64,000 nucleotides of DNA from the NCBI GenBank assembly GCA_041485885.1, contig JBGPKL010000009.1, positions 1 to 64,000 of the forward strand, given 5' to 3'. The notes beneath the pieces were generated by a model that was given only the letters and a program-made list of their open reading frames with translations, ran no database searches and was not told where the DNA came from. The position numbers and the translations under genes were made by a program. Origin of the DNA: JACQFZ01 sp041485885. GTDB taxonomy: Bacteria; Pseudomonadota; Gammaproteobacteria; Acidiferrobacterales; Sulfurifustaceae. Below, in pieces: positions 48,244 through 57,768 of the stretch (positions within the stretch are counted from its first letter, which is position 1; the number at the start of each line of letters is the position of its first letter).

Positions 48244-48611
48244 GCCGGCCTCGGAACCGCCGTACCCGCAGGCGTCGTGAGCGTCGGACTAACGATAAGC
48301 GGCGTCGGGCCAAGATAGGTCCATTGATACGAGGTAATCCTGCCGCCGCCGACATCGAAGGATCTGCTTCCGTCCAACACGAAGCTCTTGCCAAAATCCA
48401 CTACGCCGGGTGCGCTCAAGATAGCAGTAGGGTTTTCCTGGTCGGCAACCACAACCTCCACTTCATCGCCGATGGATTTATTTCCCGCGTCATCGACAAC
48501 GATCAATCGAAACCGATGACGCCCCAGCGACAGCGGCTTGTCGGTACTCAGCGTTACTTCCACCGTTGGTTGATCGGTTGTTACATCGGCATTGATCGCA
48601 AAATCCGCCAT
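48240..48611 (-). CDS. Small PKD-like protein (123 aa)
   Basis: The 123-residue product starts at ATG 48611 behind AAGGAGA. Residues about 10-60 form a beta module (TVEVTLSTDKPLSLGRHRFR, then VVDDAGNKS). Residues 62-110 resemble a PKD domain (PTAILSAPGVVDFGKSFVLD, then GSRSFDVGGG). The PKD half is similar to the C-terminal end of the 927-residue protein encoded just upstream. Such domains are extracellular protein- or sugar-binding folds. It looks like a free-standing copy of the neighbour's end. Confidence 0.6.
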   Translation of the reverse strand: MADFAINADVTTDQPTVEVTLSTDKPLSLGRHRFRLIVVDDAGNKSIGDEVEVVVADQENPTAILSAPGVVDFGKSFVLDGSRSFDVGGGRITSYQWTYLGPTPLIVSPTLTTPAGTAVPRPA

Positions 48612-48671
48612 GTCATTCTCCTTGCTCGATTTGGGTTTGTTAGGGATTGTTGAAAAAATATCCTTCAAGCG

Positions 48672-51455
48672 TCAGTCCGGAGACAAACGCCGCCACACGT
48701 ACTTGGCGATTTCGCGCCCGGCGGCAGCGTGCGACGCGCTACCGTCGAGCTCGAAGCTGCGGCCAAAATCAACCGTCGCATCCAGTCCGGCGTCGGCGAT
48801 GGGGCGTGGCGTCGGAGGCGGTGCCACAGCCCCTTGCATGCGCGGGTCGAGCGCGGCCACATCGATCAGGAAATCTCCCAAGCCGAGCCCGGAACGATTG
48901 AGCTTGACCTGCAAAGCGTGCCGCGGCGGACCCAGATAGGTGTCGACTCCGACCAGGCTGTACACGCCCACCCTCAACGGCCAGCTCGCCGGAACCACGC
49001 GCACGTCTACATGCGCCGGGGATTCGAGTTCGACGATGCGGCGGATCAGGCCCAGGTCTTGGGGTTCCACATTTTGATGAACCAGGACGGTCGCACGGTT
49101 CGCGAGCTGATCGTAGAAATTGAGCACTGCGTCGTTCTCGGCGGCGGTGGCGACTTCCTGCCGGAACAAGGCGAGCAACTCGACCTGCTCCTGATCGCCC
49201 AGCACCAGCGTGTCGCCGACGATGGAATTGCCGCTCTGCGTGAGCCCCGGCAACAGCGGATCACGCTCGTCGGCAAGGTCGACGCCGAGCAGCGTGGCGA
49301 GAATACGGCGCAGGCGAAAATCCTCGATCACGACAATCTCGCCGCTTTGCACGGCGCCGCCGGTGGCGACGTTCAGCGCCAACTGCAGACCGCGCCGAGT
49401 GCCGTGCCAGCGCGCGAGCGGCTCGGCCTGCTTGAGCCATTCGCGACGGCGCGCGGCCGGCAACGCCGGATCGAACGCGACGCCGATCCAATTCGCCAGC
49501 CAGTCGAGCTGCGGCTCGGGCGTTGCATCGGGGTCGCTCAGCAAATGAGCGGCGGCGATGCGATCTTCCATCTGGGTTAGCACGCCTTCGAAACTGGCGA
49601 GCAGGCGCCCGAGGAAATCGGCGCGCGACGATTGCGGCCGATAGATGCCGATGACGCCGTCGTCGTGCGTCAAACGCCAACTACGGCGACCGCTCACGTC
49701 GCGCAACAACCACGCTGCTCCCGGCTGTTCCACCGTGACGGCCGGCGCATCGCCCAGATCCGGTATCGCCAGGGCCAGACGTGCGCGCAGCGTATCGTCC
49801 ATTTTTTCCGCGCCGCTCCCGGCCATATCGAGCGCCGCCTGCTGCGAGAGCTCCATGCTGTCGAGCAATTCGCCCGGAACTTGCGCGGGTTCGCCGAACA
49901 ACGTTTCGCGATAGACACGCGGTAGGTATTGGTCGACATAGGAAAAGCGGCTGCCATAGGCGCGCAGCGCCGCTATTTGCGGACCGACGCGGCCGTCGCC
50001 GAACAAGGTCACGCGCACCCACAGATAGCGACCGACCAAGGTGCGCACGCGCTGCCGGGCATTCTGGATCAGCACCGAATAGAGTCCGCGCGTGTCGGCC
50101 TCGGGTGACCAGGGGCCGAGGCCCGGGTGACTAGGCAATTCCGACGGCATGCGTTCCCACACCGCGCGCGGCAACTGCGGCGCGTTGAACGCGCTATCGA
50201 GTGCGGCGATGTCGCGTCCGAAACCATGCGGCTGCCACGCCTGAAGATCGCTCGACGCTGGCGGCCGTGCCTCGTTGGTGGCGGCGAGCCATACCGTGAA
50301 GCCGGTATGCGCGGGAATCGCCGCCTCGGCATAGAGCCGGTGCCATACCGTTGTCGTGCTGCCGCTATCGAGGAGTCGCGCCACGAAGTCGTCGCCGCTG
50401 CCGGCGAAATTTGCCGCACGGCCTTGCCGCGCAAGATTGCTGAGCGAAAGCGCGTGCAACGGTTCGGCGCCGTTATTGCCAACGGGGTAACGTGGCGGAC
50501 CGGCAACGCGATGCGCGAACGGCGCCTCGATGCCGTCGACGGCAATGGGATAGACCTCGCCCAGCGGATCGCGCGTGCCGGCGACATTGCCGAATTCCAG
50601 GGAAAATGCCGGCGCGTCCGGTCGACTGGGCATGCGCACGACGATGCGCTCGGCGTCCAGCCAATCGATGGCATAGGCATAGCGCGCGCCCTGCAAAACC
50701 AGCGGTGCTTGCAGGCGCTGTGCGCTGTCGTCCCAGCGGCGCAGCAAAGTCCGGTCGCCGTCGGCCCAGGACAATAAAACGAGCCCGGTCTCGGCCTGGG
50801 CGGCAAGTGCAATCGGACACTCGCCATCGGGCCAGGCCGGATCGGGCAACATACTTAATATAGGAGTGCGGCAATTTTCCGGGCTGGGCCGGAAAACGCC
50901 CGGAGCATAATCGTCGGGTTGCGGTATTTGCGCCGGCAGCGGCATGCCCTCGAGTTTTGCCAGGCGCCCGCCGGCGCGCTCCATCACCCAAACGCCGGCT
51001 GGAAAAGCCGCCGTCATGCGCCAGGGCGCGAAACCGCCGGCGGGCGCATCCGCGGGCTTGACCAACACATCGGCCCAGCGGCCACGCAAATCGTGCATCC
51101 ATACGCCGTCGGGCAGCGCGACATACAGCACCGCGTCGGCCCCTATGCACAAATCGCTCGGGCGCTCGTTCAACGGCAACGCCACCGCGACATCGGGCAA
51201 ATAACTTTTGACTGCAATGACGCCGGCCTCTTCGTCCCAATACGCGACGGCATCGAACTGATCGACGGCGCGCGGAATACGCTCCAACGCGGAATTGGCG
51301 GCGGCAAAAGCCGCGGAAAGATCGGTGGGCGCGGACAGACTGCGTTCGGAGGCAAGTTGCAACGCGCGGCACTCGCCGTCCCACACGACATGCTCACGCT
51401 CGGGCCAGTGCCCGGCGTCGGCGAGCATCCAGAAGCGCAGACCGTTAGCGTCCAT
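48672..51455 (-). CDS. Baseplate wedge protein, P2 gpI-like, with propeller and PKD ends
   Basis: This 927-residue protein joins three parts. The first ~450 residues are Trp-rich repeats resembling a beta-propeller. Residues about 510-860 match phage tail protein I (P2 gpI/Afp12-type wedge) with YLPRVYRETLFGE, FLGRLLASFEGVLTQMEDRI and LARWHGTRRGLQLALN. The last ~45 residues are a PKD-like domain (ADAGLDATVDFGRSFELDGS). The protein probably ties the baseplate J component to peripheral parts. Its ATG lies 12 bases after the baseplate J stop. The propeller and the PKD tail are extra relative to plain gpI. Confidence 0.75.
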   Translation of the reverse strand: MDANGLRFWMLADAGHWPEREHVVWDGECRALQLASERSLSAPTDLSAAFAAANSALERIPRAVDQFDAVAYWDEEAGVIAVKSYLPDVAVALPLNERPSDLCIGADAVLYVALPDGVWMHDLRGRWADVLVKPADAPAGGFAPWRMTAAFPAGVWVMERAGGRLAKLEGMPLPAQIPQPDDYAPGVFRPSPENCRTPILSMLPDPAWPDGECPIALAAQAETGLVLLSWADGDRTLLRRWDDSAQRLQAPLVLQGARYAYAIDWLDAERIVVRMPSRPDAPAFSLEFGNVAGTRDPLGEVYPIAVDGIEAPFAHRVAGPPRYPVGNNGAEPLHALSLSNLARQGRAANFAGSGDDFVARLLDSGSTTTVWHRLYAEAAIPAHTGFTVWLAATNEARPPASSDLQAWQPHGFGRDIAALDSAFNAPQLPRAVWERMPSELPSHPGLGPWSPEADTRGLYSVLIQNARQRVRTLVGRYLWVRVTLFGDGRVGPQIAALRAYGSRFSYVDQYLPRVYRETLFGEPAQVPGELLDSMELSQQAALDMAGSGAEKMDDTLRARLALAIPDLGDAPAVTVEQPGAAWLLRDVSGRRSWRLTHDDGVIGIYRPQSSRADFLGRLLASFEGVLTQMEDRIAAAHLLSDPDATPEPQLDWLANWIGVAFDPALPAARRREWLKQAEPLARWHGTRRGLQLALNVATGGAVQSGEIVVIEDFRLRRILATLLGVDLADERDPLLPGLTQSGNSIVGDTLVLGDQEQVELLALFRQEVATAAENDAVLNFYDQLANRATVLVHQNVEPQDLGLIRRIVELESPAHVDVRVVPASWPLRVGVYSLVGVDTYLGPPRHALQVKLNRSGLGLGDFLIDVAALDPRMQGAVAPPPTPRPIADAGLDATVDFGRSFELDGSASHAAAGREIAKYVWRRLSPD

Positions 51456-51467
51456 CGGCGGTGTCCA

Positions 51468-53744
51468 TCAGCACAGCTCCGGCACCACGGGCACGGCCAC
51501 GGCATTACTTTGCGCAAACGGGTTAGGCAATGCACGCAGGTTGTCGGGCGCGGCGGCGTCGACTACCACGACGGATAACAACTCGGGCAACTGCCAGGCC
51601 GACAACGCCAATGTCTGCGTGCCGTCGGCGGAACTACGCGGCAGTAGGCGCCAGTCGGCGGCATCACCGCCGCCATCGCGCTCAAATACATTGAGGCCGC
51701 TCACTTCGAGCACGCCGGGAACGCGCGAAATGTCGACCTCGAGTTCGCGCTCGCGCACTGAGCGGCCGAGCGGCCAGCCCTTGGCTTCGAACCCGCCGGG
51801 CGGCAACGGCCAGAGCATGCTTTTCAACGCTTCGCGCACATCGAACAGCACCTGGTCGCGTGCAAAGCCGTCGCGGATGGCAACACCGACGGCCAAGCCG
51901 AGCGGCACGTATTCGCAGCCGACGACGTACAACTCGGTCGACAGCGGCGTGCGGCTTGAAAGGTAGCTATGCACGCGTTCGATAAACGGGCGATCGGGGC
52001 GTGGGTTGGGCGGACCCGAAAGCGCTCGCGCCGGCAGCGCCAACACAGTCACCACACCCGGCACGTTAAAGCGGCGATCGCGCGGCTTGAAGCGCGGCAA
52101 TACCTCGACCCGCCCGACATCGGCTCCCGGCGTCTCCATCGTCAGTCGGCGATAATCCTCGATCGTGACGGCGCGATCGCGGTGACGCAGCACCGCGGGA
52201 ATGCGGCGCTCGGCCGACGCCAGCGCCTCGGCATCGTCGCCACCGCTCGTGGGCAGCGGCTGCAATACCTTCATCGCCGGCGCAACGCCGCCTTGAACGC
52301 GCGTGGCCGCGACTTCGGCAAGGCTGCCGGCCGCCAAGTTACCGGCGCGCCCGCCGCCGAAGCGCCCGCTCGCGAGACGTATACGCATCTGTCGTTCGGG
52401 CAAGCGTCCGCGCACGCCGTCGCCGAAACGCAGCGTGCCGGCTTCGGCATTCAGTTCGAACGCGCCGGCCTCGCGCGCCACATTCGGATCGGCACTGATC
52501 GCGGCCAGATCGTCAACCGCGTACCAGCGCTGGTAGCCGCGGCCGGGTTCTTCCACTTCGATGACAAGCGAATCGGGATCGACCGAACCCTGCGGCAATT
52601 GAAATGCCTGATCGGCCGCGCCGGTCGAGACACCTAATACGTGTCCGGCGAGCGTCGATCGCTGATCGATCTGCACCGCGTTGATACCGATCCATGCCAG
52701 CGGCAAGCTGCCTACTTGCTCGCCGGGTTTCGGCCGCAGCCGAATCCAGCCAAGCAGACGCGCCGCCTTGGCGGCGTCGTCGAGCCGCGGCGGCGCATCG
52801 CCGACACCGGCGCGCGCGTTGACGCCGACGTCGTTGGACGGCGCCCAGATAAACGATTCATCCGGCAAAGCTAGACGTAACACCCCGGGGCGCGTCAAAC
52901 CGTTGGTGGAATCCGAGCCCGGCAAGGGATCGAGCGTCAAGTAATCGGTATCGAGCGCTGCACGACCCTGGGTGGTGATTTCCCACAGCACCGGCACGCG
53001 TGTCGGAGCGCCGACTTGCTCGAAGAGTTCCGGCATCGTCAAGGCCGGCACCAAACCCACCGACAACAGCGACGGCGCGCCGCTGTCGCCGCCGCCGAGC
53101 GCGAAACGCGCAGCATCGTTGACCACCGGTTGGTTTTCGGGCTTGGGCGCCGTCGGCGCCAGCAGCGCGATCCACAGTGCGCGATCGACACTGTCGGCAA
53201 ATACATCGATTCCATCGGGCTCGGCGCGGCCGCCACCGAAAACGGCGCGCGTCTGGTAGCCGAGCGCCTGACCGTTGATGCGATGGATGCGCGTGAGTCC
53301 CTGGATGACCTCGCCCATGCGTACAGCGTCGGCATCGGACAATGCGCGCTTGATGTAAGCCTCGGCGCTCGCCGGCAACACGGTGGTCTCATTGAGCGTT
53401 TCGAACGGTATCGCACCGGCGATGCGTCCACCGGCGATGATGGTACAGGCGCCGAACTCGGTCGGTTGCGCAAAGCTCAAGCTGACAATGCCTTGCGCCG
53501 GCTGCGCCGGCTTCAGGCCGATGCCCAGCAACTTGAGAAATACCAGGCGCTGACGCTCGGGAATCAGATTGGCGCGATACAGCAGCGTGTCGCCGAGCCA
53601 GGCGAACAGCTCGATCAGCGTGCGTCCGGGATCGCCCAGACGCGGGTTGTTCCATTCCGGTGTATGGGCCGGAATACGCGCGACCAGATCGTCGACCAGA
53701 TCGTCGAAACGCCTGTCGTCAAGACTTGGGGGCAGGATGGGCAT
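51468..53744 (-). CDS. Baseplate J-like assembly protein (Afp11-like)
   Basis: The 758-residue product is the putative baseplate assembly protein of eCIS. Its start MPILPPSLDDRRFDDLVDDL and the following PGRTLIELFAWLGDTLLYRAN are hallmarks of this family. A C-terminal region with VLRHRDRAVTIEDYRRL and a beta-rich end matches baseplate J. The length fits Afp11-type proteins. It is expected to form the wedges of the baseplate with the gpI-like protein. It follows gp25 by 30 bases. Confidence 0.85.
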   Translation of the reverse strand: MPILPPSLDDRRFDDLVDDLVARIPAHTPEWNNPRLGDPGRTLIELFAWLGDTLLYRANLIPERQRLVFLKLLGIGLKPAQPAQGIVSLSFAQPTEFGACTIIAGGRIAGAIPFETLNETTVLPASAEAYIKRALSDADAVRMGEVIQGLTRIHRINGQALGYQTRAVFGGGRAEPDGIDVFADSVDRALWIALLAPTAPKPENQPVVNDAARFALGGGDSGAPSLLSVGLVPALTMPELFEQVGAPTRVPVLWEITTQGRAALDTDYLTLDPLPGSDSTNGLTRPGVLRLALPDESFIWAPSNDVGVNARAGVGDAPPRLDDAAKAARLLGWIRLRPKPGEQVGSLPLAWIGINAVQIDQRSTLAGHVLGVSTGAADQAFQLPQGSVDPDSLVIEVEEPGRGYQRWYAVDDLAAISADPNVAREAGAFELNAEAGTLRFGDGVRGRLPERQMRIRLASGRFGGGRAGNLAAGSLAEVAATRVQGGVAPAMKVLQPLPTSGGDDAEALASAERRIPAVLRHRDRAVTIEDYRRLTMETPGADVGRVEVLPRFKPRDRRFNVPGVVTVLALPARALSGPPNPRPDRPFIERVHSYLSSRTPLSTELYVVGCEYVPLGLAVGVAIRDGFARDQVLFDVREALKSMLWPLPPGGFEAKGWPLGRSVRERELEVDISRVPGVLEVSGLNVFERDGGGDAADWRLLPRSSADGTQTLALSAWQLPELLSVVVVDAAAPDNLRALPNPFAQSNAVAVPVVPELC

Positions 53745-53774
53745 GGTTCGCGTTCCTCTTCTTCTCTTTTCGTT

Positions 53775-54170
53775 CTATCGGCCGTCGAGCTGGAGCGTCA
53801 CGTTCATCGAACCGGGCGTACCGTTGCGGGCGAGGCGATAGGCAATCTCCACCCGCACCTGGTTCGGTTGCTCGGGCACGTCCCACACCTCGACGGCGTC
53901 GAGCAGGATGCGGCGCTCCCAGCGCGTCAGCGCGTTTTGCACCAGATCGCGAATCTGACGGCGCGTCGCCAGGGTATTGGGCTCGTGCAGCAGACGCTCG
54001 AGCCCGGCGCCGAAATCGCTGCGCATGAGTTGTTCGCCCGGGCGCGTGCTGAGGATGATGCGGATGACATCGCTCACGCTTTGCTCCAGGCCCGGCCAGC
54101 CGATCCTGCCTTGCTCATCGGGCAAGGGCAGAAACGGCCAGCCCAGCAGCGGACGCACGATGTCAGTCAT
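53775..54170 (-). CDS. gp25-like baseplate protein (Afp9-like)
   Basis: The 131-residue product matches the GPW/gp25 family, which anchors the sheath to the baseplate. Motifs are SVSDVIRIILSTRPGEQLMR and SDFGAGLERLLHEPN, followed by RRQIRDLVQNALTRWERRI. The length is typical. Its ATG lies just after the stop of the protein with a membrane-like tail (three bases apart). Strong assignment by sequence and position. Confidence 0.92.
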   Translation of the reverse strand: MTDIVRPLLGWPFLPLPDEQGRIGWPGLEQSVSDVIRIILSTRPGEQLMRSDFGAGLERLLHEPNTLATRRQIRDLVQNALTRWERRILLDAVEVWDVPEQPNQVRVEIAYRLARNGTPGSMNVTLQLDGR

Positions 54171-54173
54171 GGT

Positions 54174-55787
54174 TCATTTCTTCTTTGGAAAGGGAATGCA
54201 TACCTTGACGAAAAACATCCACTTAAAAATCAGATCGAATAGCGATAGAAAAATGTTCAGCACGATGAAGGCGCAGATCGTGATGACCGGAATGCTGAAT
54301 CCGCAGATCCAGCCGAGCGTCAGACTGCCGTCGGTTTTGGCTTTGCCCGCGAGCATGTCTTTAGGGCTGATGCTGAACAAACCCTGCAACACCGGCGGCA
54401 CGACGAAGGCGACGTTGGGCTTGAGCGATTTCAGCAAATTGCGGTCGGTGATGTCCGGCAGGACAATTTGCGCCGCCGGCGCCCCCGAGCCTTCGTACCA
54501 GGGCGCGATCACAAACGGTTCGCTGTAGTAGTCGCTCCACAGCGTTTTCGCCGGACAAACGCCGTCCGGCTTGAGACGAACGAAGGCGCGCACAGCGTAC
54601 ATCGCACCACTTTCGTCGAAGCGTCCAGGCCGACCCTTCATCGCCGCAAAGCGCGCCAACAGCGCGTCGTACAACTTCTCCCTCAGCCGTGGGGCAGCCG
54701 TCGAATCGAGCGCCGGCCAATGCAACGGCATTTCGGTCTGAACGGCGTTGTCATCGCGGTCGATCAGCACCGCAATTGCATTCTTGAGGAACACGTCGGC
54801 CGGCGTCGTGCGCTGCACGGTTTCGCCGGCGCGCAACGTAAGCGGCAGTGCTATCGCCTTCAGCTCGTCCAACACCGCCTGAGCCTCGGCGCCGCTGCCG
54901 AAAACATCGAATTCCACGGCCAATTGACGCAGCATCGATATAAAGCGGCTCATAGCATTCGCCGCGGTGGGCGACGTGGTATCGGTCAGCACGTCCCAAT
55001 GAGCTTGCGGCAGATTTTCCGGCTTCACCGGCCCGGGCATTTCCACGGCTTCGAACCAATCCGGATGCAGCGTCTCGCCAGCGAGCGCAAGCTCCATCTG
55101 CTCGCCGCGCAGCGCCTGCACGAGGTGAGTGCGAAAATCGTTGGACGTGGCGGTGAATGTTTCGTCCTCGAAACCCACGGGGCCTTCGGCCAGTTCCGAA
55201 CTGGTCGTCTGCACCAAGCCATAGAAAATGGTTTTGTTCGCCGCGGCGCAGATGTCAGGCGGTGCGGCGAACAACGGAATCACATGCTCATTGAGCAGGC
55301 TGTCTTCGTTCTCGCGCGCAAAGCTCGCAAGCGAGCGATCGATATCCGCCACGCCGGTTGCCTTGGCCGCCAGCCGCAAGGCGCTCGCCGGATCGCTGCG
55401 CTCGTTGCCCAAACGATCCACGGCGAGCCAGCCGCGCAGACGACCCTTGGCGCGCATCCAACCTTCATAGCCTGCTCCCTTGACGCGCCGCACCACGATA
55501 CCGGCGGAGTCGACTTTCGCCGGATCGACACGCGGCGTGCCCGGCACGTCGCACCAAGCTTCGATCATGGCGACGTGGAACTGACGCTGGATCGGTTGAT
55601 ATAGCTTGAGAACGTTCTCCGTATTTCTCGCCTGCGCGAGCGAGCCCCGCAAGGACGCGCGGCCGGTGTCGGTCTTCAATTCATCCATCACCGCATCGAC
55701 AAAATCGTCGTCGCTGCGTTGCAGAATCGCCGGCGCCCGCGAATCCTGGATACCGCGCGGCGCACTGATGACGATGTCGTGGTTCAT
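54174..55787 (-). CDS. eCIS protein with a membrane-like C-terminal tail
   Basis: The 537-residue product has no family I recognise. The N-terminal ~490 residues look soluble and mixed alpha/beta. The last ~45 residues form a long hydrophobic segment (IPVITICAFIVLNIFLSLF, then LIFKWMFFVKV) ending in PFPKKK, typical of a tail anchor with a positive end. It is encoded between the gpV-like spike and gp25, in the middle of baseplate genes. This suggests that the baseplate, or this protein, sits at a membrane. No signal peptide. The function is inferred from position only. Confidence 0.6.
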   Translation of the reverse strand: MNHDIVISAPRGIQDSRAPAILQRSDDDFVDAVMDELKTDTGRASLRGSLAQARNTENVLKLYQPIQRQFHVAMIEAWCDVPGTPRVDPAKVDSAGIVVRRVKGAGYEGWMRAKGRLRGWLAVDRLGNERSDPASALRLAAKATGVADIDRSLASFARENEDSLLNEHVIPLFAAPPDICAAANKTIFYGLVQTTSSELAEGPVGFEDETFTATSNDFRTHLVQALRGEQMELALAGETLHPDWFEAVEMPGPVKPENLPQAHWDVLTDTTSPTAANAMSRFISMLRQLAVEFDVFGSGAEAQAVLDELKAIALPLTLRAGETVQRTTPADVFLKNAIAVLIDRDDNAVQTEMPLHWPALDSTAAPRLREKLYDALLARFAAMKGRPGRFDESGAMYAVRAFVRLKPDGVCPAKTLWSDYYSEPFVIAPWYEGSGAPAAQIVLPDITDRNLLKSLKPNVAFVVPPVLQGLFSISPKDMLAGKAKTDGSLTLGWICGFSIPVITICAFIVLNIFLSLFDLIFKWMFFVKVCIPFPKKK

Positions 55788-55797
55788 CCGAGCGCCT

Positions 55798-56487
55798 TCA
55801 CCAGATATTTCCTGCGCCGGGCGTATAGCTGGTGGAGATCACCGAGTTGGTTTGCAGCACGTCGCACTTCACCATGCCCGAAAACGTGGACATCGCGGCA
55901 TTGACCTTCACCATCCCCGCCGTCACCTCCACCTGCGAGGCCTGCACCTTCACGTTGGCCGATGCCGTAACCGTGACCCCCGCGGATTCGAGCTTGACGC
56001 TGTTACCGTTGGAATCCTCGACGGTAACGCTGCCTGGACCGTCCCGCAGCGTGATCGTCTGACCGCCCGGCGTTTCCAGCTTGAGCGTTTCCTGTCCTTG
56101 CCGGTCATCCATCGTGAAAACGATGCCGTTCTTGGACTTGATGCGTTTGTAGCGGTTACTGCCGCCGCTCTCTATATCCGCCGGAGCGCCGGCGTTGCCG
56201 TTCCACAGGCCGCCGAGAATGAGCGGGAAGCGCGCGTCTCCGTTCATGAATACGACCAGCACCTCGTCGTCCACATCCGGCAGGAAGAACACGCCGCGAT
56301 CGGCCCCGGCAAACGGAGCCACCATGCGCGCCCACATCGGCGCGTCCTGTTTGTCGACGTCATCGAAGGCGACCAGGCGCACCTGCACGCGGTTGCGGCT
56401 TTCCGGATCGTCGAGCGAAACGACTCGCGCCAGATACCCGGCGTGCATCCAGCCCGGCGCACGATCGAAGAGGGTTTCGCGGTTCAT
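55798..56487 (-). CDS. gpV/VgrG-like spike protein with OB domain
   Basis: The 229-residue product matches phage baseplate assembly protein V and the OB-fold part of VgrG. Signatures are YLARVVSLDDPESRNRVQVR, APMWARMVAPFAG and FFLPDVDDEVLVVFMNGD. The C-terminal ~90 residues form a repetitive beta-helix spike (VTVEDSNGNSVKLESAGVTV). It starts three bases after the gpD-like hub gene. In Afp one protein (Afp8) carries both parts; here hub and spike are split into two genes. No PAAR tip gene is seen in the window. Confidence 0.87.
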   Translation of the reverse strand: MNRETLFDRAPGWMHAGYLARVVSLDDPESRNRVQVRLVAFDDVDKQDAPMWARMVAPFAGADRGVFFLPDVDDEVLVVFMNGDARFPLILGGLWNGNAGAPADIESGGSNRYKRIKSKNGIVFTMDDRQGQETLKLETPGGQTITLRDGPGSVTVEDSNGNSVKLESAGVTVTASANVKVQASQVEVTAGMVKVNAAMSTFSGMVKCDVLQTNSVISTSYTPGAGNIW

Positions 56488-56490
56488 GGT

Positions 56491-57576
56491 TCAGTTGGCC
56501 AGATAGGCGCATTCGGCGGAAAAATCCGTCCGATATCCCTGCCGCAAATCGTAGAGATGGCAGGCACGCACGACGTAATAGGTGTTGTCGAACTGGGGGC
56601 TGATGCCGGTCAGCTTGAGGTTCGTGCCGACACGCAAGCGCGGATTGCCTTCGGCGGTTCCCTCGGCACGCACGAAGCGGCGCGCGCGCAAATCGAACGC
56701 GGCTTCGGCGAGCGCTTGCGCTTCGGCATCGCTGCCGACCGCCACGTGACCGAGGTGTTCGGCGCGGCTCGCGAGCGTCTGCTCGAGTACTGTTTTGCCA
56801 TCGCGCCCGCTGCCAGGTCCAAGGTGGGTGCCGGAACCGGCTTCGCCTTTGGCCTTGACGCCGTTCTTGGCGTTCCATCCGCATGCGGTGATTTTGCTGA
56901 CTTGCTCGGCAAGGTCGGCGATCACGCGCACTTTCGTAAGCTGCCCGAACAACGCCAGTTCCAGCGTGCCGCGGCTGACATCTTTGCGCGGCGATACCTG
57001 CAGTTCCTCGCCGACGATTTGCACATCGGCATCGAAGCGTCCCAGCAAGCGACGCAGGAACGACAAACCGCTTTCATTCAGCTGTGCCCACGTTGCGACT
57101 GGATTGTCGAGGCCGGATACCACCGGGCGCAGCCCCAGATCCGAGGCGATGCTGCGGACTACCTCGGCGGGAGATTTGTCCGGATAGATCTTGCTGCAAC
57201 GCGCGCGGCGCGCGGCCGATAGCGCATCTTCGGCGAGCACCGTGAGTTCCGGTCCATTGCCGATCTTGTATTCGAGTTCCATGGCTGCGACTTTGCCGCG
57301 AAAGATTTCGCGCGGCTGCGTGGCGTCGCCGGAATAGATCGCGATGTCCGCCCCCAGCTTGAGTTTCGAACTCGCATCGAAGGCGAGTTCCGCGCCGCCG
57401 TCGGTGGTCGGGGCGAGATTGGAAAAACGCATCTCCAGACTGCTCATACCGCCTTCATGTTCTTCCATGCGCATCGCCATCACCAGTTCGCTGATGCGTG
57501 CATCGGCCTCGCCCGCGATGCGCACGGTCGGGCGCGCACTGTAGACGGCGGATTGGCTGAGAGCGGCTTCGGGCAT
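56491..57576 (-). CDS. gpD/VgrG-like hub protein
   Basis: The 361-residue product matches phage late control protein D, the N-terminal hub part of VgrG. Visible features are PTVRIAGEADARISELVMAM near the start, IFRGKVAAMELEYKIGNG, and WAQLNESGLSFLRRLLGRFD, a family signature. I prefer ATG at 57576; a TTG at 57591 would overlap the 55-residue gene stop by four bases and is an alternative. It forms the trimeric hub under the gpV-like spike. A Gly-rich insert lies at about 245-265. Confidence 0.85.
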   Translation of the reverse strand: MPEAALSQSAVYSARPTVRIAGEADARISELVMAMRMEEHEGGMSSLEMRFSNLAPTTDGGAELAFDASSKLKLGADIAIYSGDATQPREIFRGKVAAMELEYKIGNGPELTVLAEDALSAARRARCSKIYPDKSPAEVVRSIASDLGLRPVVSGLDNPVATWAQLNESGLSFLRRLLGRFDADVQIVGEELQVSPRKDVSRGTLELALFGQLTKVRVIADLAEQVSKITACGWNAKNGVKAKGEAGSGTHLGPGSGRDGKTVLEQTLASRAEHLGHVAVGSDAEAQALAEAAFDLRARRFVRAEGTAEGNPRLRVGTNLKLTGISPQFDNTYYVVRACHLYDLRQGYRTDFSAECAYLAN

Positions 57577-57587
57577 GGCGGCGATCG

Positions 57588-57755
57588 TCAATCGGCGAAT
57601 AACCGCGCCTGGCGTTCACGCAACAACACCAGTTCGCAGAGCAGATTTTCGCGCAGTTCGTCGGCGCTATCGGGCGCCAGCGCGTGGGGTTCACCGTTGC
57701 CGGCGCCGCGTTCGGGCGCGATTTCACCAGTGACTTTTTCAAATACGATCGGCAT
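57588..57755 (-). CDS. Small eCIS protein (55 aa), Afp6-position
   Basis: The 55-residue product (MPIVFEKVTGEIAPERG...) starts at ATG 57755, 13 bases after the Afp7-like gene. The C-terminal half is helical (ADELRENLLCELVLLRERQA). It occupies the place of small eCIS proteins encoded next to Afp7 but I do not see a DUF5908 signature. The close spacing supports it as a real gene. Confidence 0.55.
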   Translation of the reverse strand: MPIVFEKVTGEIAPERGAGNGEPHALAPDSADELRENLLCELVLLRERQARLFAD

Positions 57756-57768
57756 GTGCAAGCTCCAT

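Noticed and set aside
55606..57222. A 538-codon plus-strand frame
   Set aside because: It is antisense to the spike, hub and tail-anchored protein genes, all of which have clear domains.
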